From assembly GCA_021787335.1 (NCBI GenBank), contig JAJYMC010000064.1:1-51507 (forward strand): 51,507 nt of DNA. Reading direction: 5' to 3'. The DNA comes from Bacillota bacterium (GTDB lineage Bacteria; Bacillota; Sulfobacillia; JAJYWN01; JAJZPE01). Below, one piece after another: positions 50,929-51,507 of this stretch. The notes under the pieces were generated by a model, which saw only the letters and a program-made list of their open reading frames with translations, did not search any database and had not been told where the DNA came from. The position numbers and the translations under genes were made by a program. Positions within the stretch are counted from its first letter, which is position 1; each line of letters starts with the position of its first letter.

Positions 50929-51507
50929 TCAGGCCGAAACACCCAGGAGGCGGAGCCCTTCCGACTCGATGTTTTGAGCGGCGTTCACGTCCCGGTCATG
51001 GACGACGCCGCATTCTGGGCAGGTCCACCGGCGAACGGACAGAGGCATCTGATCCATCTTGTGGCCGCAGTCGTGGCATAGTTTGCTGGACGGGAACCAA
51101 TGGTCGATTTCCACCAGCGTCCTGCCATACCACTTGGCCTTATACTCCAGTTGTCGGATGAGCTCGCCCCATCCCACATCATGGATTGCCTTTGCCAGCG
51201 TATGGTTCCGGACCATGTTCTTCACCGCCAGCGACTCCACGCACACCACTTGGTTTTCGCGGATGAGTTGAGTCGTCAGCTTGTGAAGCCAGTCCTCGCG
51301 GCGGTCGGCAATCCTTGCGTGAATGCGAGCGACCTTCAGGCAAGCCTTCGCGCGGTTCTTGGACCCTTTCTGCTTCTTTGCCAGCCGACGTTGGGCCCTG
51401 GCAAGCCGCTTCTCGTCCCTTGCGAAGAACTTAGGATTGCCCACGGGTTCTCCATGACTGGGGATGATGGCATGTTTCAAACCACAATCGATACCGACCG
51501 TCTGCTT
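50929..51507 (-). CDS. tnpB: TnpB (IS200/IS605 OrfB), 5' end outside the window
   Basis: The last 192 residues or so are visible; the frame is open to the window edge. RuvC-I: VGIDCG at the very edge (Asp at about 51488). RuvC-II: VVCVESLAVKNM with the catalytic Glu. Zinc finger: CHDCG and CPECG. RuvC-III: HDRDVNAAQNI with the catalytic Asp. All three nuclease residues are intact, so the RNA-guided nuclease may be active. IDHWFPSSKLCHDCG is the usual TnpB signature. The right end with a guide-RNA-like region lies downstream. Whether tnpA accompanies it cannot be seen. Confidence 0.92.
   Translation of the reverse strand, partial: KQTVGIDCGLKHAIIPSHGEPVGNPKFFARDEKRLARAQRRLAKKQKGSKNRAKACLKVARIHARIADRREDWLHKLTTQLIRENQVVCVESLAVKNMVRNHTLAKAIHDVGWGELIRQLEYKAKWYGRTLVEIDHWFPSSKLCHDCGHKMDQMPLSVRRWTCPECGVVHDRDVNAAQNIESEGLRLLGVSA

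Overview
The window looks like a chromosomal piece of a GC-rich Bacillota (Firmicutes) bacterium. Pointers are two GerMN-type domains in one protein, a YlxY-like polysaccharide deacetylase, an LNPQPEPP/copper-amine-oxidase-type surface protein, MalY, Tex, a ydaO/yuaA-type c-di-AMP riboswitch, GGAGG-type ribosome binding sites, and several sites matching the sigma-H pattern (AGGA, 17 nt, GAAT). Whether it sporulates cannot be decided here. There is no rRNA, no CRISPR array and one tRNA (Pro, CGG).

Layout. 1-6.2 kb: the tail of an unknown gene, a lipoprotein, then a two-subunit adenosylcobalamin acyl-CoA mutase with a CAAX-protease-like gene wedged between its subunits, followed by an acyl-CoA dehydrogenase. 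The mutase carries Phe and Gln at the two positions that separate isobutyryl-CoA mutase from methylmalonyl-CoA mutase. 6.2-12.1 kb: beta-propeller lipoprotein, membrane-anchored phosphoesterase, EamA transporter plus D-aminoacylase operon. 12.3-20.3 kb: flavodoxin-like protein, a large surface protein with a papain-like domain that seems to have lost its triad, a BadF-type sugar kinase plus MalY aminotransferase operon, an SDR, and an HTH regulator fused in frame to a second domain. 20.3-22.1 kb: a lower-GC XRE / ImmA-peptidase / PIN module. 22.1-26.5 kb: PIG-L deacetylase, GPH-type transporter, hydrolase, PHP phosphoesterase, GNAT. 26.7-30.5 kb: chemoreceptor and a 4-hydroxybutyryl-CoA-dehydratase-like FeS/flavin enzyme. 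30.5-36 kb: c-di-AMP riboswitch over a degenerate ATP-grasp ligase and a metallo-beta-lactamase-fold gene, then deacetylase, M14-like deacylase and GerMN protein. 36-37.9 kb: lower-GC EVE-HNH nuclease and YgiT-type zinc finger. 38-44.2 kb: Tex, EamA, HAD phosphatase, unknown protein, Nudix, tRNA-Pro. 44.4-50.7 kb: MATE pump, holin-like peptide, MarR plus MFS, half-size chromate transporter, class II aldolase, Fur, coiled-coil membrane protein. 50.8 kb to the end: an IS605-type TnpB gene with its right end, cut by the window edge.

How the genes fit together. The mutase, the acyl-CoA dehydrogenase and the FeS/flavin dehydratase could all act on four-carbon acyl-CoA esters (crotonyl-, butyryl-, isobutyryl-CoA), although the last lies 23 kb away. 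The riboswitch places a cell-wall-ligase-like protein under c-di-AMP control. Two lower-GC patches (20.3-22.1 and 36-37.9 kb) look acquired and carry toxin/antitoxin-like or restriction-like genes. Nothing could be computed or searched; family calls rest on motifs and on remembered family sequences.
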